This document shows, in pieces, positions 16,844-25,227 of a DNA stretch of 64,000 nt (position 1 is its first letter; each line of letters starts with the position of its first letter). Under the pieces are notes generated by a model. The model was not told the DNA's origin, did no database searches, and saw nothing but the letters and a program-made list of their open reading frames with translations. The stretch is from VRUE01 sp963728835 (GTDB lineage Bacteria; Actinomycetota; Thermoleophilia; Solirubrobacterales; 70-9). The position numbers and the translations under genes were made by a program. The stretch covers positions 270,425-334,424 of the forward strand of contig CAVSKZ010000003.1 in the NCBI GenBank assembly GCA_963728835.1, given 5' to 3'.

Positions 16844-17275
16844 ATGAAGGCGCCGGCGGAGGGGACGTTGCGGGGGATTGCGACCTTCCTGGCGACTTTC
16901 GGGATCGGCGTCGCGGCCTACATCGCGATCGAGGAGTCGGGGGGCGGCTCGCCGGTCTGCATCGCCGGCGGGCACGGGTGTCAGACGGTCGCCGAAAGCT
17001 CCTACTCGCACCTGCTCGGGGTCAACATCGCGATCTTCGGGGCCCTCGGCTACGTGCTGCTGCTCGGCGCCGCGCTTCTCCGCGGCGACCTGGCCCGCAT
17101 GGCCGGCTTCGCGATCGCCCTGGTCGGCTTCGGCTACAGCCTCTACCTGACCTACCTCGAGGTCTTCACGATCGAAGCGATCTGCCAGTGGTGCGTGGCC
17201 AGCGCGGTTTTGATGACCCTGCTGTTTGCTACGAATTCCCTCCGAATGCTTGCCTACGTGGGTACCGAGCCGTGA
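16844..17275 (+). CDS. Vitamin K epoxide reductase family protein (VKOR)
   Basis: Membrane quinone-dependent oxidoreductase that reoxidises periplasmic thiol oxidases, the actinobacterial counterpart of DsbB. 143 residues with four predicted helices. Four cysteines are in the expected places: loop pair Cys39 and Cys46 (VCIAGGHGC) and active-site pair C114QWC117 near the last helix. The stop overlaps the start of a DsbA-like gene (GTGA), pairing the enzyme with its partner. Confidence 0.93.
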   Translation: MKAPAEGTLRGIATFLATFGIGVAAYIAIEESGGGSPVCIAGGHGCQTVAESSYSHLLGVNIAIFGALGYVLLLGAALLRGDLARMAGFAIALVGFGYSLYLTYLEVFTIEAICQWCVASAVLMTLLFATNSLRMLAYVGTEP

Positions 17276-17994
17276 GCGACCGCCAGGACCAGGAGGCGCG
17301 CCGCCAGAACCTGATCAAGCTCGCCAGCGCCCTCGCCTTCATCGCCGTGGCCGTCGTCGTCGTGCTGATCGTCGTCAGCCAGAACCAGAGCAGCGGCGGC
17401 GACAGCAGTGACCTCGAGGGCATCGCCGAGGTCAAGCAGGAGCTCTCCGGCATCCCGCAGAACGGCATGATCCTCGGCGACCCGAAGGCGGAGGTGACCG
17501 TGCTCGAGTTCGCCGACCTCCAGTGCCCGGTCTGCAAAGGCTATGCCGAAGAGGTGCTCCCGCAGGTGATCGAAAACCAGGTGCGCAGCGGTGAAGCGAA
17601 GCTGAGCTTCCGCAACTACACGATCATCGACGAACAGTCGATCCCGGCCGGCGCGGCGGCCCTCGCCGCCGGCAAGCAGGGCCGGGGCTGGAACTTCGTC
17701 GAGCTCTTCTTCCGCAACCAGGGCATCGAGCGCTCCGGCTACGTCACTGACGAGTTCCTCACCGCGATCGCCGAAGGCGCCGGGGTCCCCGACATCGCCA
17801 GGTGGAACAGGGACCGGAAAAGCAAGGCCGTCCTCGACGAAGTCTCCGCGAGCACGGCCCAGGCGAGGGATCTGGGCTTCACCGGCACGCCGTCGTTCGC
17901 GCTCGACGGCCCGGCCACCAACGGCGTCGCAGCCCTGGGAACGCCCGAGTCGGCAGCGGTGCTCGAAGAAGGCATCGAAGCGGCAGCTGGTTAG
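17272..17994 (+). CDS. DsbA-like membrane-anchored thiol oxidoreductase
   Basis: Forms or isomerises disulfides in exported proteins and is recharged by VKOR. 240 residues: short basic N-terminus, one transmembrane helix (about 18-36), then a thioredoxin-fold domain with C85PVC88 (LQCPVCKG) and the cis-Pro loop GFTGTPSFALDG. This matches the DSBA/thioredoxin_4 group common in actinobacteria. The GTG start overlaps the VKOR stop. A large hairpin about 100 bases after the stop probably ends the transcript. Confidence 0.93.
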   Translation: MSDRQDQEARRQNLIKLASALAFIAVAVVVVLIVVSQNQSSGGDSSDLEGIAEVKQELSGIPQNGMILGDPKAEVTVLEFADLQCPVCKGYAEEVLPQVIENQVRSGEAKLSFRNYTIIDEQSIPAGAAALAAGKQGRGWNFVELFFRNQGIERSGYVTDEFLTAIAEGAGVPDIARWNRDRKSKAVLDEVSASTAQARDLGFTGTPSFALDGPATNGVAALGTPESAAVLEEGIEAAAG

Positions 17995-18095
17995 CGCCGC
18001 GCGGCGCGAGGGGCTCCTCGTCGCCCTCAGGCGGTGGCTTTGTCCTAAGTAGACATAACCACCATTATCGTGCGTTGTATTCGGGCGTCCCGCTG

Positions 18096-18142
18096 TTCCG
18101 GTGCGCCTTTGCCCCCCAATAAGGGGATAAAGCGCACCGGAA
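18096..18142. terminator. Hairpin terminator after the VKOR-DsbA pair
   Basis: A perfect 11-bp stem TTCCGGTGCGC/GCGCACCGGAA with an inner CCCC/GGGG pairing lies between the DsbA-like gene and a convergent methyltransferase gene. It is probably bidirectional. The 100 bases before it (17995-18095) are AT-richer than the surroundings, and I see no gene there. Confidence 0.75.
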
Positions 18143-18151
18143 GCTAGGGAT

Positions 18152-18820
18152 CTATGCCCTGAGGGTGGCCTGGCCGTGCACGAGGGGCCTGACCAGCGGC
18201 GGTGACTTGGGGAGCTCGCCTTTCTCGACTCGCTCGACGGTGAACGGCGCGGCTTCGATGCTGGCGACGGTGTCGCGGTTGCAGTGGCAGCCGTCGCCGA
18301 GGAAGCGCCAGGGGCCCTCGAGGCGGTCCTGCCAGCGCGCCAGGCCCGGCTCCTCGGAGCGCACGTGCTCGACGAAGAGCAGCTTGCCGCCCGGCTTCAG
18401 CACCCGGGCGGCCTCGTTCAAAGCGGCGCGCGGGTCGGGCACCGTGCAGAGCACCAGGGTGAAGACGGCGGTGTCGAAGCTGTCGTCCTCGAACGGGAGG
18501 CGGTCGGCGGGGGCTTGGACGACGTCGACCGCCCTCCCCCACGTCGCCGTTTTCGGTCGCAATCTGTTGAGCATGTGCTCGTCGGGCTCGGCGAGCACCA
18601 GCTCGGTGACGCCCTCCGGGTAGAGCTCGACGTTGATGCCGGTGCCGGCGCCGATGTCGATCGTGCGCCCGCGCGCCGGGGCGAGCGTCTCCCGCCGGAT
18701 CTCGCGCATGCCGGCGTCCTCGGTCGACTTCATCAGGCTGTCGTAGACGGCCGAGAAGAACCTTCCCCAGGTGGCGTCGTAGATCCGCCCCATCATCGCT
18801 TCCGACTTTGACCACGCCAT
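18152..18820 (-). CDS. Class I SAM-dependent methyltransferase (UbiE/PmtA-like)
   Basis: 222 residues. Motif I is TIDIGAGTGINVELYPEGV, the acidic strand-2 end is LAEPDEHML, and the post-I region is AARVLKPGGKLLFVEHVRS. The GDGCHCNRDT segment near the C-terminus is typical of phospholipid-N-methyltransferase-like and METTL7-like proteins. It is last in a minus-strand run after thiolase and SDR genes (17-base gap). The substrate is unknown; a lipid or quinone is plausible. The start may lie at Met9/Met10 instead. Confidence 0.85.
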   Translation of the reverse strand: MAWSKSEAMMGRIYDATWGRFFSAVYDSLMKSTEDAGMREIRRETLAPARGRTIDIGAGTGINVELYPEGVTELVLAEPDEHMLNRLRPKTATWGRAVDVVQAPADRLPFEDDSFDTAVFTLVLCTVPDPRAALNEAARVLKPGGKLLFVEHVRSEEPGLARWQDRLEGPWRFLGDGCHCNRDTVASIEAAPFTVERVEKGELPKSPPLVRPLVHGQATLRA

Positions 18821-18837
18821 AGGTGGGTCAACGTCGG

Positions 18838-19731
18838 CTACGCCGCCTCGCGCTCGTGACTGGGCTGCTCACTGGCCGCGGAGCTCTCGTCTGACTTGCT
18901 GGCCGCGGCGCGCTCCTCGTAGGCGTGGCGAGCCCCGTGGTCGACTTCGGTCATCAGCTTGTCGATCTTCATCAGCCGCCCGATCGCCTCGCGCAGGCCA
19001 CGCGGGAGCAGGCCGACGAACTTGAACATGGCGCCGTTGGCCCGCGGCACCCAGACGTCGAAGCGAGGGATCTCGAGCGCGTCGACGATCTCGTTGGCGA
19101 CGTCCTCGGCCTCGACCGGTTTGACGAAGCGCTGGCCGACCCCCGCCGTCAGTTCGGTGTTGACGACGGTCGGCATCACGCAGCTGACCTCGACCCCGCT
19201 GCCGCGCAGCTCCTGGCGGACGGCCTCGCTGAGGCCGACGACCGCGTGCTTGGTGGCCGAGTAGGTCGCGATGCCCGGGACGCCGCCCTTGCCCGCCTGC
19301 GAGGCGATGTTGACGATGTGCCCCCCTGCCCGCGGGCGCAGCCTTTCGATCCCCAGCTGGGTGCCGACGATGACGCCGTAGACGTTGATGTCGAGCTGGC
19401 GCTTGATCGAGTCGTCGGCCTCCTCGACGAGCGGCGTCACCGGCATGATCCCGGCGTTGTTGATCAGCACGTCGACGGGACCGAGCTCGCGTTCGGCGGC
19501 GTCGAGGAAGGCGGTGAAGGAACCGCGGTCGGTGACGTCGAGTGCCAGCGCGACCGTGCCCCCGCCCAGGCTCGCGGCCGTCTGTTCGGCCAGCGCCAGG
19601 TCGAGGTCGCCGATCGCTACGCGGCAGCCCTTGCGGACCAGTGCCGTCGCCGTAGCCTTGCCGATCCCCCGGGCACCCCCGGTGATCGCCACGACCTTGC
19701 CGCTGAGTGAGCGTCGCTCCTTCTTCGCCAT
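18838..19731 (-). CDS. Short-chain dehydrogenase/reductase (SDR)
   Basis: 297 residues. Classical SDR: cofactor motif TGGARGIGKATA, NNAGI, catalytic Ser in VNIASQAGKG, and Y-S-A-T-K (YSATKHAVVG). A C-terminal extension of about 60 residues (LPRGLREAIGRLMKIDKLM and onward) is of a type frequent in mycobacterial and related SDRs. It lies 25 bases after the thiolase gene and 17 before the methyltransferase gene, so a lipid or steroid-type oxidation is a reasonable inference, not shown. Confidence 0.9.
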   Translation of the reverse strand: MAKKERRSLSGKVVAITGGARGIGKATATALVRKGCRVAIGDLDLALAEQTAASLGGGTVALALDVTDRGSFTAFLDAAERELGPVDVLINNAGIMPVTPLVEEADDSIKRQLDINVYGVIVGTQLGIERLRPRAGGHIVNIASQAGKGGVPGIATYSATKHAVVGLSEAVRQELRGSGVEVSCVMPTVVNTELTAGVGQRFVKPVEAEDVANEIVDALEIPRFDVWVPRANGAMFKFVGLLPRGLREAIGRLMKIDKLMTEVDHGARHAYEERAAASKSDESSAASEQPSHEREAA

Positions 19732-19756
19732 CGGGTGCCTCCTCCTCCGGGCGGCC

Positions 19757-20950
19757 TCAGGCCGCCGGCTTGTAGACGGTGACCACGGCGGCGCCGCCGA
19801 GGCCGATGTTGTGCTGCAGCGCGGTCTTCGCGCCCTCCACCTGGCGCTTGTCGGCCTGGCCGCGCAGCTGCCAGGTCAGCTCCGAGCACTGCGCCAGCCC
19901 GGTTGCGCCAAGGGGGTGGCCCTTGGAGATCAGTCCCCCGGAGGGGTTGACGACGACCTTGCCGCCGTAGGTGGTCGCTTCTTCGTCAACGAGCTTGTGG
20001 CCCTCGCCCTCGGCCGCGAAGCCGAGCGCTTCGTAGGTGATGAGCTCGTTGGCGCTGAAGCAGTCGTGCAGCTCGCAGACGTCGACTTCCTCCGCCGCGA
20101 CCCCGGCCTCGGCATAGGCTTCGTCCGCGGCCTGCTTCGACATGTCGGCGCCGACGATCTTCATGCAGTCGGCGTCCTCGTCGAAGGTGGAGTCGAGGTC
20201 GGTGACCATCGCCTGGCCGGCGATCTCGATCGCCTGGTCCCAGAGGCCGTGCTCCTCGACATAGCGCTCGGAGGCGACGATCGCGCAGGCCGAGCCGTCG
20301 GAGGTCGGCGAGCACTGCAGCTTGGTCAGCGGGTCGTGGATCATCTTCGCCGCCTTGATGTCCTCGATCGTGTACTCGTCCTGGAACTGGGCATAGGGGT
20401 TGTTGACCGAGTGCTTGTGGTTCTTCCAGCCGATCCAGGCGTAGTGGTCGGGGTTGGAGCCGTACTTCTCCATGTGGTCGCGGCCGGCGTTGCCGAACAT
20501 CTGCGGAGCCGGCGGGGACTGCTCGGGGTCGCGGATCTCGAACATCCGCATCGCGTGCTTGTCGAGCGCGTTGGTGCGGTCGGTGTACTTGACGCCGAGG
20601 CTGCCCGGCTCCATCTTCTCGAAGCCGACCGCGAGCGCGCAGTCGACGAGGCCGCCCTTGACAGCCTGGCGAGCGAGGAAGAGCGCCGAGGAGCCGGTCG
20701 AGCAGTTGTTGTTGACGTTGACGACCGGGATCCCGGTGAGGCCCAGCTGATAGAGCGCCCGCTGGCCGTAGGTCGAGTCGCCGTAGCAGTAGCCCGCGTA
20801 GGCCTGCTCGACGTCGTCGTAGGAGATGCCGGCGTCGGCGAGCGCCTTCTCCCCCGCCTCCTTAGCCCAGTCCGGGTAGTCGCCCTCCTTGCTGCCGGGC
20901 TTCTCGAACTTGGTCATCCCGACCCCGATCACGAACGTGCGGTTGCTCAA
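19757..20950 (-). CDS. SCP-x-type thiolase family protein
   Basis: Thiolase-fold enzyme or lipid-transfer protein of the sterol-carrier-protein-2 thiolase group. 397 residues with nucleophilic Cys in NNNCSTGSSALFLA, the HDCFSANE segment (His) and GHPLGATGLAQ (second His), and a final NIGLGGAAVVTVYK. It probably cleaves 3-ketoacyl-CoA of branched or steroid-like chains by family analogy. It heads the thiolase-SDR-methyltransferase run and is divergent from ccdA, with an 82-base gap for promoters. Confidence 0.9.
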   Translation of the reverse strand: MSNRTFVIGVGMTKFEKPGSKEGDYPDWAKEAGEKALADAGISYDDVEQAYAGYCYGDSTYGQRALYQLGLTGIPVVNVNNNCSTGSSALFLARQAVKGGLVDCALAVGFEKMEPGSLGVKYTDRTNALDKHAMRMFEIRDPEQSPPAPQMFGNAGRDHMEKYGSNPDHYAWIGWKNHKHSVNNPYAQFQDEYTIEDIKAAKMIHDPLTKLQCSPTSDGSACAIVASERYVEEHGLWDQAIEIAGQAMVTDLDSTFDEDADCMKIVGADMSKQAADEAYAEAGVAAEEVDVCELHDCFSANELITYEALGFAAEGEGHKLVDEEATTYGGKVVVNPSGGLISKGHPLGATGLAQCSELTWQLRGQADKRQVEGAKTALQHNIGLGGAAVVTVYKPAA

Positions 20951-21032
20951 AGTCTGCTCCTGTGTCGTCGCCGCGCCCCGCGGGCGAGTTTGGCTGCCTG
21001 GCCAGTAAATCTACCGGGTACCCTGAAGGGCC

Positions 21033-21794
21033 GTGATCCTCGCTGCACTGAGCACCGATCCCGCCGCGGGGGTGGGGATCTTCGCCGCGCTTGCCGCGGG
21101 CGTCGTCTCCTTCCTCTCCCCCTGCGTGCTGCCGCTCGTGCCCGGCTACCTCTCCGCGGTCAGCGGCGTCTCCGCGGCCGAGCTCGAGAGCGCCGGCTGG
21201 CGCCGCATCCTCGGCCCGAGCCTGCTCTTCGTCGCCAGCTTCTCGACCATCTTCATCATCCTCGGCCTGACCGCGACCGGCCTCGGCTCGGCCCTGCAGG
21301 ACCACCAGCAGCTCCTGACCAAGATCTCCGGCGCGTTGATCGTCGCCATGGGCGTCCTCTTCGTCGCTTCGCTCTTCGTCACCCGGCTCAACAGGGAGTG
21401 GCACGTCGACGCACTGCTGGAGCGAGCAGGCAGGGGCGGGCCGATCGTCGCCGGCGCCGCCTTCGCGATCGCCTGGACCCCCTGCATCGGCCCCACCCTC
21501 GGCGCAATCCTCTCGGCTGCCTCGCTCTCGGACTCGGCCGGGCGCGGCGCCCTCCTCCTCGCCGTCTACTCGGCGGGGCTGGCGATTCCCTTCCTCCTCA
21601 CCGCCGTCGCCTTCTCCCGCGCTACGACGGCCTTCACGGTGGTCAAGCGCCACTACCAAGCGATCGTCGCCACCGGCGGCGCGATCCTGATCGCGATGGG
21701 CATCCTGATCTGGACCGGCGAGCTCACGCAGCTGAACGCCGAGGCCCAGAGCTGGCTGTCGGGCCTGGGACTGGACTTCTGGAACAGCGTCTGA
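21033..21794 (+). CDS. ccdA: Cytochrome c biogenesis protein CcdA
   Basis: Membrane protein passing electrons from cytosolic thioredoxin to extracytoplasmic thiol proteins for haem attachment or disulfide reduction. 253 residues with six hydrophobic segments. The two conserved Cys motifs are present: LSPCVLPLVPGY in helix 1 and WTPCIGPTLGAIL in helix 4. The start is GTG 21033. With VKOR and DsbA about 4 kb away, both the oxidising and the reducing thiol paths are represented. A perfect hairpin follows the stop. Confidence 0.93.
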   Translation: MILAALSTDPAAGVGIFAALAAGVVSFLSPCVLPLVPGYLSAVSGVSAAELESAGWRRILGPSLLFVASFSTIFIILGLTATGLGSALQDHQQLLTKISGALIVAMGVLFVASLFVTRLNREWHVDALLERAGRGGPIVAGAAFAIAWTPCIGPTLGAILSAASLSDSAGRGALLLAVYSAGLAIPFLLTAVAFSRATTAFTVVKRHYQAIVATGGAILIAMGILIWTGELTQLNAEAQSWLSGLGLDFWNSV

Positions 21795-21801
21795 GTTCGA
21801 T

Positions 21802-21841
21802 TTGATCGATTGACCACCCCATAGGGGGCACAATCGATCAA
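21802..21841. terminator. Hairpin terminator between ccdA and a convergent gene
   Basis: A perfect 11-bp stem TTGATCGATTG/CAATCGATCAA encloses a CCCC-ATA-GGGG inner pairing. It sits 8 bases after the ccdA stop and 16 bases from the stop of the convergent small gene, so it can end transcription from both sides. Confidence 0.78.
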
Positions 21842-21856
21842 TCAGCCGCGGAACGC

Positions 21857-22135
21857 TCAGTTGTTGAGTGGGGCAACCGTCTCCAGCTCCTGACCGACGG
21901 CCTCGACCTCCTCGAGTCCACCCGCGTCGAGGTCGCGCGAGCAGACGATGCGGAAGCGGCCGGTGCCGATCTCGGCATCGGGCACGACCGGCAGCCCCCG
22001 GATGTGGTCCCAGCCGAGTCGCTCGACCTCGAACGGGTTCATCCGCACCTCCGCCGCCGGGAACGGGCAGTTGGAGTTGTGCTGGTCGATCGCCTTGGAG
22101 ATCGCCTCCAGGTTCTTCGCCTCGGGAGATGCCAT
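21857..22135 (-). CDS. Small hypothetical protein
   Basis: 92 residues from ATG 22135. Soluble and acidic, without membrane segments. It contains the phrase HNSNCPFPAAEVRMNPFEVE and later IGTGRFRIVCSRD, with two cysteines. The even hydrophobic pattern and the position 29 bases after the cupin gene support a real gene. I do not recognise the family. An upstream extension in the same frame overlaps the cupin gene and looks Arg-rich, so it is rejected. Confidence 0.65.
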   Translation of the reverse strand: MASPEAKNLEAISKAIDQHNSNCPFPAAEVRMNPFEVERLGWDHIRGLPVVPDAEIGTGRFRIVCSRDLDAGGLEEVEAVGQELETVAPLNN

Positions 22136-22164
22136 CGAGCCAATACTAGAAGCGAGGAGCAGGG

Positions 22165-22570
22165 CTACAGCGTGCCGGCGGTGTCGTAGGCCTCGCCGGG
22201 CGTGGCGCCGAGAGCCAGGAGGCGGAGGCCGTCGGGACCGGCGGTGACCTTGCGCTTGACGGCCGGGCCGACCCGGACGATGTGGTCTTGGTCGAGCGGG
22301 TAGCGCTCGCCGTCGGCTTCGAGAGTGCCCGAGCCGCGGAGAGCTACATAGACCTCCTCCTGGCCCAGCTGCTGGGGCCGCTTGGCGAACATCTGGCCGC
22401 CGATGCCCTCCCGGGAATGGTCGTGCTCGGGGTATTCGTCGGCGCCGGGCGCCATCTCCTCGATCGAGATGCCGAAAGAGCTCGACGCCGAGGGCCGCGG
22501 CGGCGCGGCGGAGGCTGACTCTGTCGAAGCCCTGGAGGGCCTCGATCTCCTCGATCCTGGTGTGCGTCAC
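22165..22570 (-). CDS. Cupin-domain protein (one frameshift)
   Basis: Starts GTG 22570 (MTHTRIEEIEALQGFDRVSLRRA ... in part) and continues, after removing one base in a T run near 22473, as GISIEEMAPGADEYPEHDH into a cupin barrel. Cupin motif 1 is YPEHDHSREGIGGQ, followed by EEVYVALRGSGTLEADGERY, and the protein ends GEAYDTAGTL. About 134 residues. It is probably a small metal-binding sugar or aromatic-ring cupin; no substrate is evident. It is divergent from dinB. Confidence 0.75.
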
Positions 22571-22642
22571 GTCGGCGATGCCTGGAAGCTACCCGCGCTC
22601 AGCGCGCTCAACCCCGTCCTCATCCCCTCCTACCATCGGCAT

Positions 22643-23737
22643 GTGGCCTTTCAGCGCACCGTCGCCCACCTCGACATGGACGCCTTCTACGCCTCGGTTG
22701 AGCTGCGACGGCGGCCGGAGCTGAGGGGGAAGCCGGTCGTCGTCTGCGGGTCGGGGCCGCGGGCGGTGGTGACCACGGCCAGCTATGAGGCGCGGAAGCT
22801 GGCGGGGATCCACTCGGCGATGCCCGCCGCGGTGGCGCGGCGGCGGCTGCCCGACGCCGTCTACCTGCAGCCTGACTTCTCCGCCTACCGGGAGGCCTCG
22901 GGAGAGGTGATGGCGATTCTGCGGCGCAACGCCGAGACGGTCGAGGTCGTCGGGCTCGACGAGGCCTATGTCGACCTGACCGGGATCTTCTCGCCCAAGG
23001 CGACGATGCGGCGGATCGCCGCCGAGGTCCGCGAGGAGACCGGGCTGACCTGCTCGATCGGGATCTCCGAGAGCCGGATGCTGGCGAAGATCACCAGCGA
23101 GCTGGGCAAGCCCGCCGGCCTGGTCGTGCTCTCGCGGGCGCAGGCCCTGGAGCGGTTCTCCGCCTCCTCGCCCGGCCTGATCCCCGGCATCGGGCCGAAG
23201 TCCGTCGCCAAGCTCGAGGCGATGGGCATCCGGACCCTGGCGGACCTGCGCGCACAGGACCCATCGACTCTGGAGCGGTCCTTCGGCCCGCGCCAGGGGC
23301 GCTGGCTGCACCGCCGCGCCCGCCTCGAAGACGACACCCCGGTCACGGTCGTGCGCGAGACGAAGTCGCAGTCGACGGAGATCACCTTCGACGTCGACGT
23401 CGGCGACCGGGCCGAGATGGAGAGGCACCTGAGCGAACTGGGCGAGGAGCTCTGCCGGCGGCTGCGCTCGCGCCAGCTGGAGGGCCGCACGATCGGGATC
23501 AAGGTCCGCCTCGACGACTGGACCAACGCAACCCGCTCGCACACCCTCGACGCACCGACCGACGACCCGGCCGTGGTCGTGCCGGTCGCCCTCGACCTGC
23601 TGCGCGCCTACGACCCCCAGCGGCCGGTGCGGCTGCTCGGCGTCCGGCTCGCAGGCTTCGACGGTGGTGCTGAAGCGGCAGACGGCCAACCGGAGGTGCC
23701 GCCGGGGGGCCAGCTGCATCTGGGCCAGGCGGCCTGA
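22643..23737 (+). CDS. dinB: DNA polymerase IV (Y family)
   Basis: Error-prone translesion polymerase. 364 residues from GTG 22643. Catalytic residues are visible in HLDMDAFYASVE (Asp) and VVGLDEAYVDLT (Asp-Glu). The thumb helix-hairpin-helix is LIPGIGPKSVAKLEAMGI, and the little-finger domain follows. The C-terminus is Pro/Gly-rich and lacks an obvious beta-clamp binding motif (the final residues are GQLHLGQAA). I see no LexA box in the 72 bases before the start. ATG 22673 is a possible internal start but would cut into the first motif. Confidence 0.93.
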   Translation: MAFQRTVAHLDMDAFYASVELRRRPELRGKPVVVCGSGPRAVVTTASYEARKLAGIHSAMPAAVARRRLPDAVYLQPDFSAYREASGEVMAILRRNAETVEVVGLDEAYVDLTGIFSPKATMRRIAAEVREETGLTCSIGISESRMLAKITSELGKPAGLVVLSRAQALERFSASSPGLIPGIGPKSVAKLEAMGIRTLADLRAQDPSTLERSFGPRQGRWLHRRARLEDDTPVTVVRETKSQSTEITFDVDVGDRAEMERHLSELGEELCRRLRSRQLEGRTIGIKVRLDDWTNATRSHTLDAPTDDPAVVVPVALDLLRAYDPQRPVRLLGVRLAGFDGGAEAADGQPEVPPGGQLHLGQAA

Positions 23738-23790
23738 GCCTTTACAACGGCTTCGCAGGACCTCTCGGAGCGTGTGCGAACATTCTCCCC

Positions 23791-25227
23791 GTGAACGGCG
23801 ACAGGCTCAGCGGACTCGACTCCTCCTTCCTCCACATGGAGAGAGCCGGCGCGCACATGCACGTCGCCTCGGTCAGCACCTTCGAGGGCCCGGCGCCGAG
23901 CCACACGGACTTCCGCGACCACATCGCCGCCCGCCTGCACCTGGTCCCCCGCTTCCGCCAGAAGCTGCGCTTCGTGCCCTTCAATCAGGGCAGGCCGGTC
24001 TGGATCGACGACCCCTACCTCAACATGGAGTACCACGTGCGGCAGACCGCGCTGCCCGCCCCCGGCTCCGAGGAGCAGCTGCGCAATCTCGCCGCGCGGA
24101 TCTTCTCCCAGCAGCTCGACCGCAGCAAGCCGCTGTGGGAGCTGTGGCTGGTCGAGGGGCTCGACGGCGACCGCTTCGCGATCATCGGCAAGAGCCACCA
24201 CGCCCTCGTCGACGGCATCTCCGGGGTCGACATCACCACCGTCCTCTTCGACGTCGAGAGGGAACCGGCGAACCCGCCCGTGCGCCCGCCCAAGTGGGCG
24301 CCCCGCCCCGAGCCGACCGACCTGCAGCTGCTCGGCGACGCCCTGCGCGAGCGTGCCACCAGCCCGCGCGAGATCGCCCGCGGCGTGCGCGCCGCCCTGC
24401 GCGGCCCGCGCCAGGTCCTGGCCGGCATCGGCGACGCAGGCAAGGTCGTCGGCGCCGGCATGTCGGCGCCGACGACCCCGTTCAACGTCGAAATCGGGCC
24501 GCACCGCCGCATCGCCTTCGTCCGCACCGAGCTCGACGCGCTGAAGGCGGTCAAGAACGAGCACGGCGGCACCGTCAACGACGTCGTCCTCTCCGTCGTC
24601 ACCGGGGCGATCGGGAACTACCTGCGGGCTCGCGGCCACGACACGGAGGACCTGGAGATGCGCGCCATGGTCCCGGTCAGCGTCCGCGCCGAGGAGGAGC
24701 GCGGCGCTCTCGGCAACCGCATCTCGGCGATGATGGCCCCGCTGCCGGTCTGGTGCGAGGCACCGGTCCAGCGCCTGCACCTGATCACCGAGACGATGGG
24801 CGACCTGAAGGGCTCCGGGCAAGCGGTCGGCGCCGAGATCCTCACCCGGATCGTCGACTTCGCCCCGACCACGATCGCCTCCCAGGCCGCCCGCCTGCAG
24901 CCCGCCCAGCGCTTCTTCAACCTCGTCGTCACCAATGTGCCCGGGCCGCAGTTCCCCCTCTTCGTGCTGGGGCGGGAAATGGAGTCGATCTTCCCGCTCG
25001 TGCCGCTGGCCCGACGCCAGGCGCTCTGCGTCGGGATCATGTCCTACAACGGGCAGGTCGACTTCGGCCTCGTCGGCGACTACGACTCGATGGCCGACCT
25101 CGAGAGCTTCGGCCTCGACCTCGAGGGTGCGATCGCCGAACTCACCGGCGCTCCGGCAACGGCCGAGGAGCGGGCTCAGCGAGCCAGCCGCGCGGAGACG
25201 CGGAACGGCGCGCTGTCTGTCAAGTAG
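23791..25227 (+). CDS. Wax ester synthase/diacylglycerol acyltransferase (WS/DGAT)
   Basis: Transfers acyl groups from acyl-CoA to diacylglycerol or fatty alcohols, forming storage lipids. 478 residues. The active-site HHxxxDG is HHALVDG at 136-142. Other family blocks are LSGLDSSFLHMER at the N-terminus, NDVVLSVVTGAIGNYL, and VTNVPGPQFPL near the C-terminus. The start is GTG 23791. The last 52 bases overlap the 3' end of the convergent protease gene. Triacylglycerol storage would be consistent with the acyl-CoA ligase and thiolase elsewhere in the window. Confidence 0.93.
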   Translation: MNGDRLSGLDSSFLHMERAGAHMHVASVSTFEGPAPSHTDFRDHIAARLHLVPRFRQKLRFVPFNQGRPVWIDDPYLNMEYHVRQTALPAPGSEEQLRNLAARIFSQQLDRSKPLWELWLVEGLDGDRFAIIGKSHHALVDGISGVDITTVLFDVEREPANPPVRPPKWAPRPEPTDLQLLGDALRERATSPREIARGVRAALRGPRQVLAGIGDAGKVVGAGMSAPTTPFNVEIGPHRRIAFVRTELDALKAVKNEHGGTVNDVVLSVVTGAIGNYLRARGHDTEDLEMRAMVPVSVRAEEERGALGNRISAMMAPLPVWCEAPVQRLHLITETMGDLKGSGQAVGAEILTRIVDFAPTTIASQAARLQPAQRFFNLVVTNVPGPQFPLFVLGREMESIFPLVPLARRQALCVGIMSYNGQVDFGLVGDYDSMADLESFGLDLEGAIAELTGAPATAEERAQRASRAETRNGALSVK